A stretch of 64,000 nucleotides of DNA, from the NCBI RefSeq assembly GCF_900566075.1, contig NZ_UPHU01000001.1:1302001-1366000 (forward strand), written 5' to 3'. Each line of letters opens with the position of its first letter. Within the stretch, counting starts at the first letter, position 1. The notes under the pieces were generated by a model. That model was given only the letters and a program-made list of their open reading frames with translations, was not told the DNA's origin and ran no database searches. This document shows, in pieces, positions 1-8,784 of this stretch. The DNA comes from Mycobacterium pseudokansasii. GTDB lineage: Bacteria > Actinomycetota > Actinomycetes > Mycobacteriales > Mycobacteriaceae. Made by a program: the position numbers and the translations under genes.

Positions 1-366
1 GCCGACGACCGGCGTCTTGTAGGTGCCGATCACCGAGTTGTACGCCTGGGGACTGACCCGCACCAGTGCGGTGTCCAGGACGTGGACGAACAGGAAGAAG
101 AAGATCGTCGCGCCGGTGATGCGATGCAGCACCCACGACCACATGCCTGGGTCGCCGCGATACAGGGTCCGCGGTGGCCGCCGTTTGCGTGATGATCCAG
201 GGGCAGGTTCAGGCCCCTTTGTGGGCGCTGCCGGATTCGCGGTTGTCGCCTTTGTGGTCAGACCGTCCTCACCGCCTTCAAAACCGTCATGAAACAGCTC
301 TAGCCGGGCAATCGAGCTTAACTTGACCAGGTCCGCGGGCGGTACCGACAGTCCGATCGCAATCAT
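1..366 (-). CDS. sdhC: Succinate dehydrogenase cytochrome b556 subunit SdhC (3' end outside window)
   Basis: This is the membrane anchor subunit of succinate dehydrogenase (TCA cycle and respiratory chain). From the ATG at 144 the minus strand reads MWSWVLHRITGATIFFF, the characteristic start of mycobacterial SdhC with its first membrane helix; the rest lies off the left edge. The frame stays open upstream to ATG codons at 366 and 381 and an in-frame stop lies just beyond. The stretch RTLYRGDPG directly before the 144 Met is conserved in related proteins, so the true start is probably upstream of 144. No clear ribosome binding site decides it, and a CTG at 261 is also possible. It is divergent from cdd. 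Identity is firm; the start is not. Confidence 0.8.
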   Translation of the reverse strand, partial: MIAIGLSVPPADLVKLSSIARLELFHDGFEGGEDGLTTKATTANPAAPTKGPEPAPGSSRKRRPPRTLYRGDPGMWSWVLHRITGATIFFFLFVHVLDTALVRVSPQAYNSVIGTYKTPVVG

Positions 367-457
367 GTATCGCGTGGCCATTCGTCGCCGACGCGGCTCG
401 TCTCGTCGGGGTTATGGTTGCGTACCGAGGTCGGCCCATCGTCGAGCGGGGTTGTGA

Positions 458-910
458 ATGCCTGATATCGATTGGGATATGCTGCGCGACAAGGCTATTC
501 AGGTGTCAGCCGGGGCGTATGCGCCGTATTCGCGGTTTCCGGTCGGTGCGGCCGCGCTGGTTGACGACGGCCGCGTCGTCATCGGCTGCAACGTGGAGAA
601 TGTCTCCTACGGCCTGGGCCTGTGCGCCGAATGCGGAGTGGTGTGCGCATTGCACGCGACGGGGGGCGGTCGTTTGGTCGCATTGGCATGTGTGGACGGT
701 GCCGGGTCGGCATTGATGCCGTGCGGGCGGTGTCGTCAGTTGTTGCTCGAACATGGCGGCCCGGAGCTGTTGATCGACCATCCGGGCGGGCCGCGTCGGC
801 TCGGCGAACTACTGCCGGAACCTTTCCGTGCAGATCTTGCCGATCCGGCGGTGCGAAGACGGGGGCCCGATCGGCCCGGGAACGATGATGACGGTCGCGA
901 ATTGTCGTGA
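458..910 (+). CDS. cdd: Cytidine deaminase
   Basis: This cytosolic zinc enzyme deaminates cytidine and deoxycytidine in pyrimidine salvage. The 150-residue product shows the hallmarks of the small tetrameric family: CNVENVSYGL, the catalytic CAEC segment (the Glu is the proton shuttle) and PCGRCRQ, which supplies two zinc cysteines. H37Rv Cdd is about 133 residues, so this copy has a longer, unrelated C-terminal tail after the LIDHP segment. In H37Rv cdd directly precedes deoA; here about 4.6 kb separates them and a decayed second cdd touches deoA. The altered 3' end may therefore reflect the insertion event. Confidence 0.95.
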   Translation: MPDIDWDMLRDKAIQVSAGAYAPYSRFPVGAAALVDDGRVVIGCNVENVSYGLGLCAECGVVCALHATGGGRLVALACVDGAGSALMPCGRCRQLLLEHGGPELLIDHPGGPRRLGELLPEPFRADLADPAVRRRGPDRPGNDDDGRELS

Positions 911-968
911 GCCCGCTCAAATTTGACGGCCTGGCAGTTTAAAGATTTTATGGCAAATTAATGAAGCA

Positions 969-1053
969 GTGATAAGACCGTGATCAAATCGTGATCAACC
1001 TTATTAGGGTCGCCCGTGATAGGGCAGTGATTGATTCGTAATAAGGTTGTGAT
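969..1053 (+). promoter_or_regulatory. Phased GTGAT repeats and inverted repeat upstream of the PE-cellulase gene
   Basis: The leader is AT-rich compared with its surroundings. GTGAT occurs on the + strand at 969, 980, 991, 1016, 1027 and 1049, mostly 11 or 22 bp apart. The copies at 980 and 991 extend to GTGATCAA. A perfect 10-bp inverted repeat, AACCTTATTA (997-1006) and TAATAAGGTT (1039-1048), overlaps the array; its right arm contains the AAGG that would act as ribosome binding site for the ATG at 1057. This is likely an operator or a structured leader. No known regulator is assigned. Confidence 0.55.
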
Positions 1054-1056
1054 CGA

Positions 1057-3510
1057 ATGAATATGTCATATGTGACTGCCGTACCTGAGGCGCTGGCGGC
1101 GGCGGCGAGGGAGATCACCGGCATCGGCTCGACCCTGAGCGCCGCGAATGCCGCGGCAGCGGCACCGACAACAGGGCTGCTGGCGGCGGGCGCCGACGAG
1201 GTGTCGGCGGCCATCGCGGGGCTGTTCAGCTCGCATGCCCGGGAATATCAAGCGCTGAGTGCCCAGGCGGTGGCGTTTCATGAGCAGTTCGTCACCGCCT
1301 TGACCGCGAGTGCGAGGTCGTATCTGAGCACCGAGGCGGCCAACATCGCGCCGTTACGCAACGTCGTGCAAGGGCTGCTCGGAATGATCGGCGCACCCAC
1401 TGCCGGCAATGGTGGTCAGGCGGTGGCGACCGGCGCCGGCGGGCACGGCGGCTCATCCGTGGCAAGCAGCGGCAGCTCCGGATCGGGGACCGGCGGCGGG
1501 ACGGCCGCCGTCAGCGGTCAGTACGGGAGCGCCGCGCCGGTCGGCACCGGTGCCACTGGTGCCGCGGCACCCGGTCCGAGTTCGGCCGGCCCGAGCACGG
1601 CCAGTGGCACCACGGCCACGACGACCGCGGCTGCGACGACGGCCGCGGCGCCCGCCGGCACCGACACCGATGCCGGCGGCACGGCGGCGGTCAACCCGAC
1701 TACCGCGGCCCCGACGAGCACGGCCAGTGGCACCACCGCCCTGGCGACTGCGGCTGCGACGACGACGTCGACCGGGACAACCACCGCCAGTACCGGAGGC
1801 ACCGGCGTGACGGCGACGTACACGCCGACGGCGCAATGGAATAGCGGCTTCACCGCGAACTACACGATCACCAATACGGGTACGACTCCACTGACCAACT
1901 GGCAGCTTCAATTCGACTTGCCGACAAACGAATCCGTCACCAACCTGTGGAACGGGCAGGTGTCCCAGTCCGGCACGCACTACACCGTCACCCCCGCCAG
2001 CTACAACGGGACGATCGAACCCGGCAATTCGGTCACCGTTGGATTCCAAGCCGCGCAGAACGGCTCCTACTCGCCACCGACGCATTTGCTGGTCAACGGA
2101 CAACCCGTCGGCGGTGACACCGGTGGCACCGGCACCGGTACGAGCACCGGCGGCACCGGTACCGGTGGTACCACGACCAGCGGCACCGGCACCGGAAGCA
2201 CCGGTGGCACTGGCACCGGAAGCACTGGCGGGACGGGTACCGGCAGCACCGGCAGCACTGGCGGCACCGGTACCGGAAGCACTGGCGGGACGGGTACCGG
2301 CAGCACCGGCACCGGCGGAACCGGCACCGGCGGAACCGGCACCGGCGGAACCGGCACCGGCGGCAGCGGGATCACGGCGACATACGCGCCGACGTCGCAG
2401 TGGAACAACGGCTTCGTCGCCAACTACACGATCACCAATACGGGCACCACCCCGGTGACCGACTGGCAACTCCAATTCGACTTGCCTTCAAACGAATCCA
2501 TCACGAATCTGTGGAACGGACAGGTCGCCCAATCGGGCACCCATTACACCGTGACCCCGCAGAGCTATGACGCCACGATCGCGCCCGGCAGCTCGGTCAC
2601 TGTTGGTTTCCAGGCGGCGCAGACCGGCTCATACGCGTCGCCCACGAATTTGCTGGTGAACGGACAACCAGTCACCGGCACGGGGACCGGCGGCGCGGGG
2701 ACCGGCGGTACCGGCACGGGGACCGGTGGTACCGGCACGGGGACCGGCGGCACGGGGACCGGCGGCACGGGGACCGGCGGTACCGGCACGGGGACCGGTG
2801 GCACGGGGACCGGCGGCACCGGCACCGGTACCGGCGGCACGCTGATCACGTCCCAGTACGGAACGACGACGATCCAGAACGCCTATGTGGTTCAAAACAA
2901 TGCATGGAACAACCCGGGTGGACAGTCGATCAACGTCACCCCCACCGGGTTTTCCATCGCCACCGAAAACGGCTCCGCTCCCACCAACGGCGCACCTCTC
3001 GGATACCCGTCGATATACGACGGCTGGCACTACGGCACCGGTTCGCCCGGCACCAACCTGCCGATTCAGTTGGGCCAGATCCAGACTGCCACCAGCAGCA
3101 TCAACTACACCTATCCCAGCACCGGTATCTATAACGCTTCCTATGACATCTGGCTGAATCCCACGCCCATCACGACCGGCGTCAACCAGCAGGAAGTGAT
3201 GATTTGGTTCAACCACCAGGGCCCCATCCAGCCGGTCGGCTCCGTGGTGGGCAACGCCACCATTGACGGGCAGAACTTCCAGGTGTGGAAGGGCAGTAAC
3301 GGCCAGAACAATGTGGTGTCCTACGTCGCGACCACACCGATCACCTCCTGGAACAACTTCGATGTGATGGAGTTCATCGACAACACCCAAACCCTGGAGC
3401 CGGTCACCGACTCGTGGTACCTGACCAGCATCCAAGCCGGCTTCGAGCCCTGGAGCGGCAGCGTCGGCGCGGGGGTCGATTCGTTCTCCGCCCTCGTCAA
3501 CGGCGTTTAA
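1057..3510 (+). CDS. PE-family secreted cellulase: PE, CBM2, CBM2, GH12
   Basis: The product is 817 residues. Residues 1-95 form a PE domain, the signal for ESX (type VII) secretion in mycobacteria. An Ala/Thr/Ser-rich stretch follows, then two family 2 cellulose-binding modules at about 251-352 and 439-539, each followed by a Gly-Thr linker, and a glycoside hydrolase family 12 domain at about 596-817. E713 in QEVMIW and E797 in GFEPW fit the GH12 nucleophile and acid/base, so the domain looks catalytically intact. Expected activity is endo-1,4-beta-glucanase at the cell surface or outside. ATG 1057 has AAGG nearby, but the family-typical MSY start at 1063 is also possible. The gene is inserted between cdd and its natural partner deoA. 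Confidence 0.9.
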   Translation: MNMSYVTAVPEALAAAAREITGIGSTLSAANAAAAAPTTGLLAAGADEVSAAIAGLFSSHAREYQALSAQAVAFHEQFVTALTASARSYLSTEAANIAPLRNVVQGLLGMIGAPTAGNGGQAVATGAGGHGGSSVASSGSSGSGTGGGTAAVSGQYGSAAPVGTGATGAAAPGPSSAGPSTASGTTATTTAAATTAAAPAGTDTDAGGTAAVNPTTAAPTSTASGTTALATAAATTTSTGTTTASTGGTGVTATYTPTAQWNSGFTANYTITNTGTTPLTNWQLQFDLPTNESVTNLWNGQVSQSGTHYTVTPASYNGTIEPGNSVTVGFQAAQNGSYSPPTHLLVNGQPVGGDTGGTGTGTSTGGTGTGGTTTSGTGTGSTGGTGTGSTGGTGTGSTGSTGGTGTGSTGGTGTGSTGTGGTGTGGTGTGGTGTGGSGITATYAPTSQWNNGFVANYTITNTGTTPVTDWQLQFDLPSNESITNLWNGQVAQSGTHYTVTPQSYDATIAPGSSVTVGFQAAQTGSYASPTNLLVNGQPVTGTGTGGAGTGGTGTGTGGTGTGTGGTGTGGTGTGGTGTGTGGTGTGGTGTGTGGTLITSQYGTTTIQNAYVVQNNAWNNPGGQSINVTPTGFSIATENGSAPTNGAPLGYPSIYDGWHYGTGSPGTNLPIQLGQIQTATSSINYTYPSTGIYNASYDIWLNPTPITTGVNQQEVMIWFNHQGPIQPVGSVVGNATIDGQNFQVWKGSNGQNNVVSYVATTPITSWNNFDVMEFIDNTQTLEPVTDSWYLTSIQAGFEPWSGSVGAGVDSFSALVNGV
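2119..2370 (+). repeat. Gly-Thr-Ser linker repeats between the two CBM2 modules
   Basis: Short imperfect tandem units of the GGCACCGGC type encode a Gly-Thr-Gly and Ser linker inside the PE-cellulase. It is low-complexity coding DNA that separates the binding modules, and likely to vary in length between strains. Confidence 0.8.
2680..2840 (+). repeat. Gly-Thr linker repeats before the GH12 domain
   Basis: This is a second tract of GGC-ACG-GGG-ACC type units encoding Gly-Thr repeats between the second CBM2 and the catalytic domain. It has the same character as the first linker but different synonymous codons, so the two tracts were probably amplified separately. Confidence 0.8.
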
Positions 3511-5043
3511 CCCCGACTCATGGGAAGTGCCAGGCCAGCCGGCCAGCGTTTCGGCAGCCTTGACTCGAATTAGCACGCGCTGTGACCGCGGGTGTTGATG
3601 GCCGGGGTGGTGTGAACGAGCTTCTTTGTTCCCCAAGGCGTTTGGGTTCGATCCGGTGCTTGCAATGACCGGGCCGGCAACCAACTCAGTTGTTTGGTGG
3701 TGGTTGGGGTTGGAAGGGGTCGTACCACCACCAATCGGCGCGTTCGCCGGTGGGCCCGGGGTACGGCGGGACGGTGGGCGGGGGTTGGGTTGGTGGGCGT
3801 GCCAGCGATCCTGCGCTGAGTTGCCGGCCGCAGGTGTCGGTGATGGTGGGATTGGCTGCGGGTGCGGTGATGGCGATGATGCCGCGGTGATGGCTGCGGT
3901 GGTGATAGGGGCAGAGCAGTACCAGGTTGTCCAGCTCGGTGGCGCCACCGTCTTCCCAATGGCGAAGGTGGTGTGCGTGCAGGCCACGGGTGGCGCCGCA
4001 GCCGGGTACTGCGCAGGTTTGGTCGCGATGCTCAAGGGCGCGGCGCAGCCGGCGGTTGATCACGCGGGTCGCCCGCCCGGCGCCGATGAGCTGGCCGTCG
4101 CGTTCGAACCAGACTTCGGCGGTGGCATCACAGCTGAGGTAGCGGCGCTCGGCGTCGGATAGCAGCGGACCCAGATGCAGCGCCGCGATGCGGTCCTTGA
4201 CATCGACGTGCACCACCACCGTGGTGTGTTGCCCGTGGGGGCGGCGGGCCACCTCGGCGTCCCAGCCGGTCTCGACCAGCCGCATGAACGCCTCGACGGT
4301 GGTCGGCCACGGCGGCGTGCTCTCCGATGCGGCGTTGTCGTGATCGTGTTTCCACTCGGCAATCAGGGCATCACGATAAGACGCCAGCGCGGCGTCGAAT
4401 TTCGCTGCGTCGTCATGGGCAAGTCTGATCCGCCAACAGCTGCCCTGCTCGTTGGTGGTCTTGGTGATCGAGGGCTGCGGGTGCGGCCGCGGATCGGGTT
4501 CGGGTCGCGGTTCGAGCTTGACCGCGGTGCGCAGCTGGTTGACCGTGGCGACCCGCGCCAGCTGCATGTAATGCTCATCAGATCCCGCACCAGCCCGCGC
4601 GGCGATGACCCCGACCTGATCCAGCGACAGCCAGCCCTCCCGCATGCCCTGGACACACCGTGGAAACTCCTCGAACCGACGCGCCACGGTGGTGATCGTG
4701 TGGGCGTTTGTCGACGACGAGCCGAGCTTCCAGGCCAGCAACGCCGCCACCGACCGCGCACCCGTAGCACCACACAGCTCGTCGCGATCCATCTCGGCGG
4801 CGATCTCCACAATGCGCCCATCAATCGCATTGCGCTGACCGGCCAACTCCGCCAACTCCTCGAACAGCTCCTCAAGACGCTCGCCAGGACCGGCCACCAC
4901 AGCACCAGCGGCTGCACTCGACGACATGACCTCATCATCGCAGCCACCACCGACAACGCCGGCCCGCCCGATCTCCGCACGCAACGCAACAGCTCAACCC
5001 GCCGCGACCACTGCCAATCCCGATTTGCGAGCCAAGACAAGAA
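3511..5043. mobile_element. 13E12-type repeat element, approximate limits
   Basis: This block lies between the intact GH12 gene and a second copy of its last 120 bp, and carries one 13E12-family gene on the minus strand. M. tuberculosis has several dispersed REP13E12 elements of similar size. I cannot see clear terminal repeats. The right limit is where the GH12-tail homology begins (about 5044); the left limit is only the end of the GH12 gene. Confidence 0.45.
3686..4927 (-). CDS. 13E12 repeat family protein (DUF222 and HNH nuclease)
   Basis: From ATG 4927 (MSSSAAAG) the product is 413 residues. The N-terminal and central part is typical of DUF222. The C-terminal part has an HNH endonuclease fold with CAVPGCGA, HAHHLRHWEDGG and LLCPYHHRSHH, giving the metal-binding Cys/His set. 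The C-terminus is Pro-rich. The frame is open further to 4984 but family members start near this Met. Such proteins are encoded by REP13E12 elements; their biochemical role is not established. The gene appears intact and stands alone, opposite to its neighbours. Confidence 0.85.
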   Translation of the reverse strand: MSSSAAAGAVVAGPGERLEELFEELAELAGQRNAIDGRIVEIAAEMDRDELCGATGARSVAALLAWKLGSSSTNAHTITTVARRFEEFPRCVQGMREGWLSLDQVGVIAARAGAGSDEHYMQLARVATVNQLRTAVKLEPRPEPDPRPHPQPSITKTTNEQGSCWRIRLAHDDAAKFDAALASYRDALIAEWKHDHDNAASESTPPWPTTVEAFMRLVETGWDAEVARRPHGQHTTVVVHVDVKDRIAALHLGPLLSDAERRYLSCDATAEVWFERDGQLIGAGRATRVINRRLRRALEHRDQTCAVPGCGATRGLHAHHLRHWEDGGATELDNLVLLCPYHHRSHHRGIIAITAPAANPTITDTCGRQLSAGSLARPPTQPPPTVPPYPGPTGERADWWWYDPFQPQPPPNN

Positions 5044-5163
5044 CCCCCGGAGCCGTTCACCTACTCGTGGTACCTGACCAGCATCCAGGCCGGCTTGGAG
5101 CCCTGCAGTGGCAGCGTCGCCGCGGGGTTCGATTCCTTCTCCGTCCTCGTCAACGGCGTTTAG
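5044..5163 (+). pseudogene. Orphan 3' end of a second GH12 cellulase gene
   Basis: About 120 bp match the last part of the PE-cellulase gene (3390-3510) almost base for base: same reading frame, same SWYLTSIQAG segment and same final DSF-V-LVNGV before the stop. Differences include Trp to Cys in the EPW motif and Phe to Leu before it. The 5' portion is missing; the 13E12 block abuts it. It shows that a second GH12 gene copy, or a duplicated end, once stood here. Confidence 0.85.
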
Positions 5164-5324
5164 CCGACCGCGGCGCCACCCAACGGCTTATCCCGGCCGG
5201 GTTATCGCTGGTTACCCCGGCGAAGATGGGCACCCGTGCCGAGCTGCGACGCGGGGGTATTCGACGAGAACGGCTGCAAGTCGGGTGTACGTCGGGCGAG
5301 GTACCCTCTATCGCGTGCTCGACA

Positions 5325-5521
5325 ATGAGCTGTTGGAAGCTGCTGCGGGACAAGACAAACGACGAAGCGACCGGAGCGTATCCGCCGTTCTCGCGTTTCC
5401 GCGCACCGTCCCGGCATTGGTTGACGACCGTCCCGCGTTGCGCACCGACCACCCGGTGGGCTATCGCCGGTTGGGCGAGCCCCGGCCCCGTCGACCCGGG
5501 CTGACCGAGGAATCGTGTTGA
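5325..5521 (+). pseudogene. Degenerate second copy of cdd
   Basis: The stretch reads LLRDKTNDEATGAYPPFSRF and then RHWLTTVPR, matching LRDKAIQVSAGAYAPYSRF and ALVDDGR of intact cdd with frame damage. It then jumps to TDHPVGYRRLGE, matching IDHPGGPRRLGE near the cdd 3' end. The middle, including both zinc-binding motifs, is deleted. The remnant ends at a TGA at 5519-5521 that overlaps the deoA start, so it keeps the ancestral cdd-deoA junction. Confidence 0.85.
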
Positions 5522-6804
5522 CGGACTTCGAATTCGACGCGCCGACGGTAATCCGGACCAAGCGCGACGGTGGTCGGTTATCCGATGCCGCCATCGACTG
5601 GGTCATCAAGGCCTTCACCGACGGCCGGGTCGCCCCGGAGCAGATGTCGGCCTTGTTGATGGCGATTTTCTGGCGCGGCATGGACTCCGGAGAGACCGCC
5701 AGATGGACGTCGGCGATGCTGGTATCGGGTGCCCGGATGGATTTCGCCGATCTGCGGCTGCCGACGGTGGACAAGCACTCCACCGGCGGGGTAGGCGACA
5801 AGATCACCCTGCCGTTGGTGCCCGTCGTCGTCGCCTGCGGTGCGGCGGTGCCGCAGGCGGCGGGCCGGGGACTCGGCCATACCGGTGGCACTCTGGACAA
5901 GCTGGAATCCATTTCCGGTTTCACCGCGAAGCTGTCCAATCAACGTGTGCGCCAACAACTTTGCGATGTCGGCGCGGCGATCTTCGCGGCCGGCGAGCTG
6001 GCCCCGGCCGACGCGAAGCTCTATGCGCTGCGCGACATCACCGGCACCGTCGAATCCCTGCCGCTGATCGCCAGCTCAATCATGAGCAAGAAGCTGGCCG
6101 AGGGATCGGGCGCGCTGGTACTCGACGTGAAGGTCGGTGCGGGGGCCTTCCTGAAATCCGAGGCGCAGTCTCGCGAACTGGCGCACACCATGGTGGACCT
6201 TGGCGCCGCCCATGGCGTGCCCACGTGCGCCCTGCTGACGGACATGAACTCGCCGCTGGGTCGCACCGTGGGCAACTCGCTGGAGGTGGCCGAGGCCCTG
6301 GAAGTGCTGGCCGGCGGCGGACCGTCCGATGTTGTGGAGCTGACTGTGCGGCTCGCCGGCGAGATGCTGCAGCTCGCGGGGATCGACCGCCGCGATCCGG
6401 GACAGATGCTGCGTGACGGCACCGCGATGGACCGGTTTCGCCGGCTGGTCGCCGCTCAGGGCGGCGATTTGTCGAAACCGTTGCCGATTGGTCGGTGTTC
6501 GGAAACCGTCACGGCCGACCGGAGCGGCACAATGGGCGACATCGACGCGATGGCGGTGGGTTTGGCGGCCTGGCGGCTCGGCGCGGGCAGATCCCGGCCG
6601 GGGGCACGGGTGCAGCACGGCGCGGGGGTGCGGATTCATCGTCGTCCCGGAGAGCCGGTGGTGGCCGGTGAGCCGCTGTTCACGCTTTACACCGAGACTC
6701 GCGAACGCTTCGGCCCGGCGCTGGCCATGTTGGACGGCGGCTGGAGCGTCGGGGAGACCGGGCCGGCTCCGCGGCCCCTGATTATCGATCGGATCATCCG
6801 ATGA
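5515..6804 (+). CDS. deoA: Thymidine phosphorylase
   Basis: This enzyme phosphorolyses thymidine and deoxyuridine to the free base and deoxyribose 1-phosphate. The 429-residue protein has the family signature region [10 protein letters not shown] (phosphate binding), [19 protein letters not shown] sequence and the [12 protein letters not shown] region. It is close to full length compared with H37Rv DeoA. Start options are GTG 5515 and TTG 5518, both overlapping the stop of the cdd remnant, which suggests ancestral translational coupling with cdd. Its 3' end overlaps add by ATGA, so the two are co-translated. Confidence 0.95.
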   Translation: MLTDFEFDAPTVIRTKRDGGRLSDAAIDWVIKAFTDGRVAPEQMSALLMAIFWRGMDSGETARWTSAMLVSGARMDFADLRLPTVDKHSTGGVGDKITLPLVPVVVACGAAVPQAAGRGLGHTGGTLDKLESISGFTAKLSNQRVRQQLCDVGAAIFAAGELAPADAKLYALRDITGTVESLPLIASSIMSKKLAEGSGALVLDVKVGAGAFLKSEAQSRELAHTMVDLGAAHGVPTCALLTDMNSPLGRTVGNSLEVAEALEVLAGGGPSDVVELTVRLAGEMLQLAGIDRRDPGQMLRDGTAMDRFRRLVAAQGGDLSKPLPIGRCSETVTADRSGTMGDIDAMAVGLAAWRLGAGRSRPGARVQHGAGVRIHRRPGEPVVAGEPLFTLYTETRERFGPALAMLDGGWSVGETGPAPRPLIIDRIIR

Positions 6805-7889
6805 CCACTGCGCTGACGTTGGAGATGATTCGGCAGGCACCGAAGGCCCTGCTGCACGACCACCTCGACGGCGGACTGCGTCCGGAAACCGTGCTGGACA
6901 TCGCCGGCCAGATCGGATACGACGACCTGCCCGCCACCGACGTCGACACGCTGGCAACGTGGTTTCGCACCCGGTCACACAGCGGCTCGCTGGAGCGCTA
7001 CCTGGAGCCGTTCTCGCACACCGTGGCGGTGATGCAGACACCAGAGGCGTTGTATCGGGTCGCCTTCGAATGTGTCGAGGACCTGGCCGCAGATTCGGTG
7101 GTCTATGCCGAGGTGCGGTTTGCGCCCGAACTGCACATCGACCGCGGCTTGTCGTTCGACGAGGTCGTGGACGCGGTGCTGGCCGGGTTCGCCGAGGGTG
7201 AGAAGGCGTGTGCCGGCGCCGGCCGGACGATCAAGGTGCGCTGCTTGGTCACCGCGATGCGCCATGCCGCAGTGTCGCGGGAAATCGCCGAGCTGGCAAT
7301 CCGGTTCCGGGACAAGGGAGTTGTGGGTTTCGACATCGCCGGCGCCGAGGCCGGCCATCCGCCGACGCGGCACCTGGATGCTTTCGAGTACATGCGAGAC
7401 AACAACGCGCGCTTCACTATTCATGCCGGTGAGGCATTCGGGTTGCCCTCCATCCACGAGGCGATCGCGTTCTGCGGCGCGGATCGGCTGGGCCACGGGG
7501 TGCGGATCGTCGACGACATCGGCGTCGGCCCCGACGGCGGTGTCAGGCTCGGCCGGTTGGCATCGATACTGCGGGACAAGCGGATTCCGCTGGAGCTGTG
7601 CCCCAGCTCCAACGTGCAGACCGGCGCGGTGGCCAGCATCGCCGAGCACCCGTTCGACCTGTTGGCGCGCACCCGTTTTCGGGTGACCGTCAACACCGAC
7701 AACCGGCTGATGAGCGACACGTCGATGAGCCTGGAGATGCACCGGCTGGTGGAGGCGTTCGGCTACGGCTGGAGTGACCTCGAACGGTTCACCATCAATG
7801 CGATGAAGTCGGCGTTCATCCCGTTCGACGAGCGGCTGGCCATCATCGACGAGGTGATCAAGCCGCGATTCGCGGTGCTGATCGGGTAG
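6801..7889 (+). CDS. add: Adenosine deaminase
   Basis: This zinc enzyme converts adenosine and deoxyadenosine to inosine and deoxyinosine in purine salvage. The 362-residue product has HDHLDG (metal-binding His pair), HAGEAFG with the catalytic Glu, [17 protein letters not shown] and the [10 protein letters not shown] segment that supplies the active-site Asp pair. The start overlaps the deoA stop by four bases, making cdd-deoA-add a disrupted salvage operon. No gene is evident in the following 290 bp; in H37Rv the next genes are Rv3312c and mtp, which I do not find here. Confidence 0.96.
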   Translation: MTTALTLEMIRQAPKALLHDHLDGGLRPETVLDIAGQIGYDDLPATDVDTLATWFRTRSHSGSLERYLEPFSHTVAVMQTPEALYRVAFECVEDLAADSVVYAEVRFAPELHIDRGLSFDEVVDAVLAGFAEGEKACAGAGRTIKVRCLVTAMRHAAVSREIAELAIRFRDKGVVGFDIAGAEAGHPPTRHLDAFEYMRDNNARFTIHAGEAFGLPSIHEAIAFCGADRLGHGVRIVDDIGVGPDGGVRLGRLASILRDKRIPLELCPSSNVQTGAVASIAEHPFDLLARTRFRVTVNTDNRLMSDTSMSLEMHRLVEAFGYGWSDLERFTINAMKSAFIPFDERLAIIDEVIKPRFAVLIG

Positions 7890-8180
7890 GACGTCCGGAA
7901 TGTAGTCAGCGCCAACCGGGCATGTGCCGGTGTCGAAAGTGATAGCGCTATTGCGACGCACACCAATACCGGCCCACCACAGCCGCCCGCGGGCGGTGCC
8001 GCTGCTGCTCGGTGAATTGGTGTCCGCCGTTGCTTGGGGTAGTGACAAATGCATTGGCGCCCAATGGTTGTGGTAGGGCGGCGAATGCTGTCGCCCGGCA
8101 GTCCGGGTCGAGTTTGCATCTGATGAGACCGGCCCGTCGATCTTGATGCCGAACCACCCGCCTGGCCTAACATCACACCT

Positions 8181-8762
8181 GTGCTGCTCGACCGCGCCAC
8201 CGCCGAGGGTATTGCGGAAGGCCGAATCAGCCTGGTGTTGCGCCGGTGGGATGTCGCGCGCATCAAGCCGGGAGGCACCCAGCGCACATCAGCCGGCACG
8301 ATCCGTATCGATGACGTGCAGGAGTACGCACCCGACTACCAGGTCAGCGATCAACAGGCGCGGGCTGCAGGTTATTCCGATGCCGCGACGGCTCAGGCCC
8401 AGCTGGACAGCAGGTCGGCGCGCCATACCTACCTCATCACGGTGTCCTTCGCCGGCCCCGACGAGCGCCGGGCCCTGGCCGCGGAAAGCGTGCTGACCGC
8501 TGCTGACGCGGCTACGATCAGGTCCCGCCTCGACCGCGTGGACGCCGCCAGCGGGACCGGCCCCTGGACCAGGCGCTACCTACGGCTGATCGCCGAGAAC
8601 GAGGCGGTGCGGGCGCCGAACCTGGCGGCCCGGGAAGGACTCGACGTCCCTGGGTTCAAGCGGCGGGTGCGGCGGCTCAAGGAATTGGGCCTGACCATCA
8701 GCCTCGACGTCGGCTACCGCCTGTCGCCGCGTGGGCGGGCTTTTTTGGACGTCGACGACTGA
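8181..8762 (+). CDS. Conserved hypothetical protein, possible ASCH-like domain with C-terminal winged helix
   Basis: The 193-residue product starts at GTG 8181, just after TAA-containing AT-rich DNA. The N-terminal 60 residues (RISLVLRRWDVARIKPGGTQ, then IRIDDVQEY) resemble the PUA/ASCH fold seen in putative RNA-binding proteins. The C-terminal 60 residues (APNLAAREGL, FKRRVRRLKELGL, YRLSPRGRAFL) look like a winged-helix unit. Both assignments are by eye. It is convergent with the large LuxR-type regulator, with only 22 bp between stops. Confidence 0.6.
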   Translation: MLLDRATAEGIAEGRISLVLRRWDVARIKPGGTQRTSAGTIRIDDVQEYAPDYQVSDQQARAAGYSDAATAQAQLDSRSARHTYLITVSFAGPDERRALAAESVLTAADAATIRSRLDRVDAASGTGPWTRRYLRLIAENEAVRAPNLAAREGLDVPGFKRRVRRLKELGLTISLDVGYRLSPRGRAFLDVDD

Positions 8763-8784
8763 TTCCGTGGTGCCCAAGCATGCG

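Noticed and set aside
2119..2840. Repeats that might be read as a CRISPR array or VNTR locus
   Set aside because: Units are short, have no spacers and are in frame as Gly-Thr linkers of the cellulase.
7890..8180. Search for mtp (pili) and Rv3312c orthologues after add
   Set aside because: No frame in 7890-8180 or 12076-12862 resembles Mtp; small open frames there lack ribosome sites and family features. The genes seem to be absent from this window.
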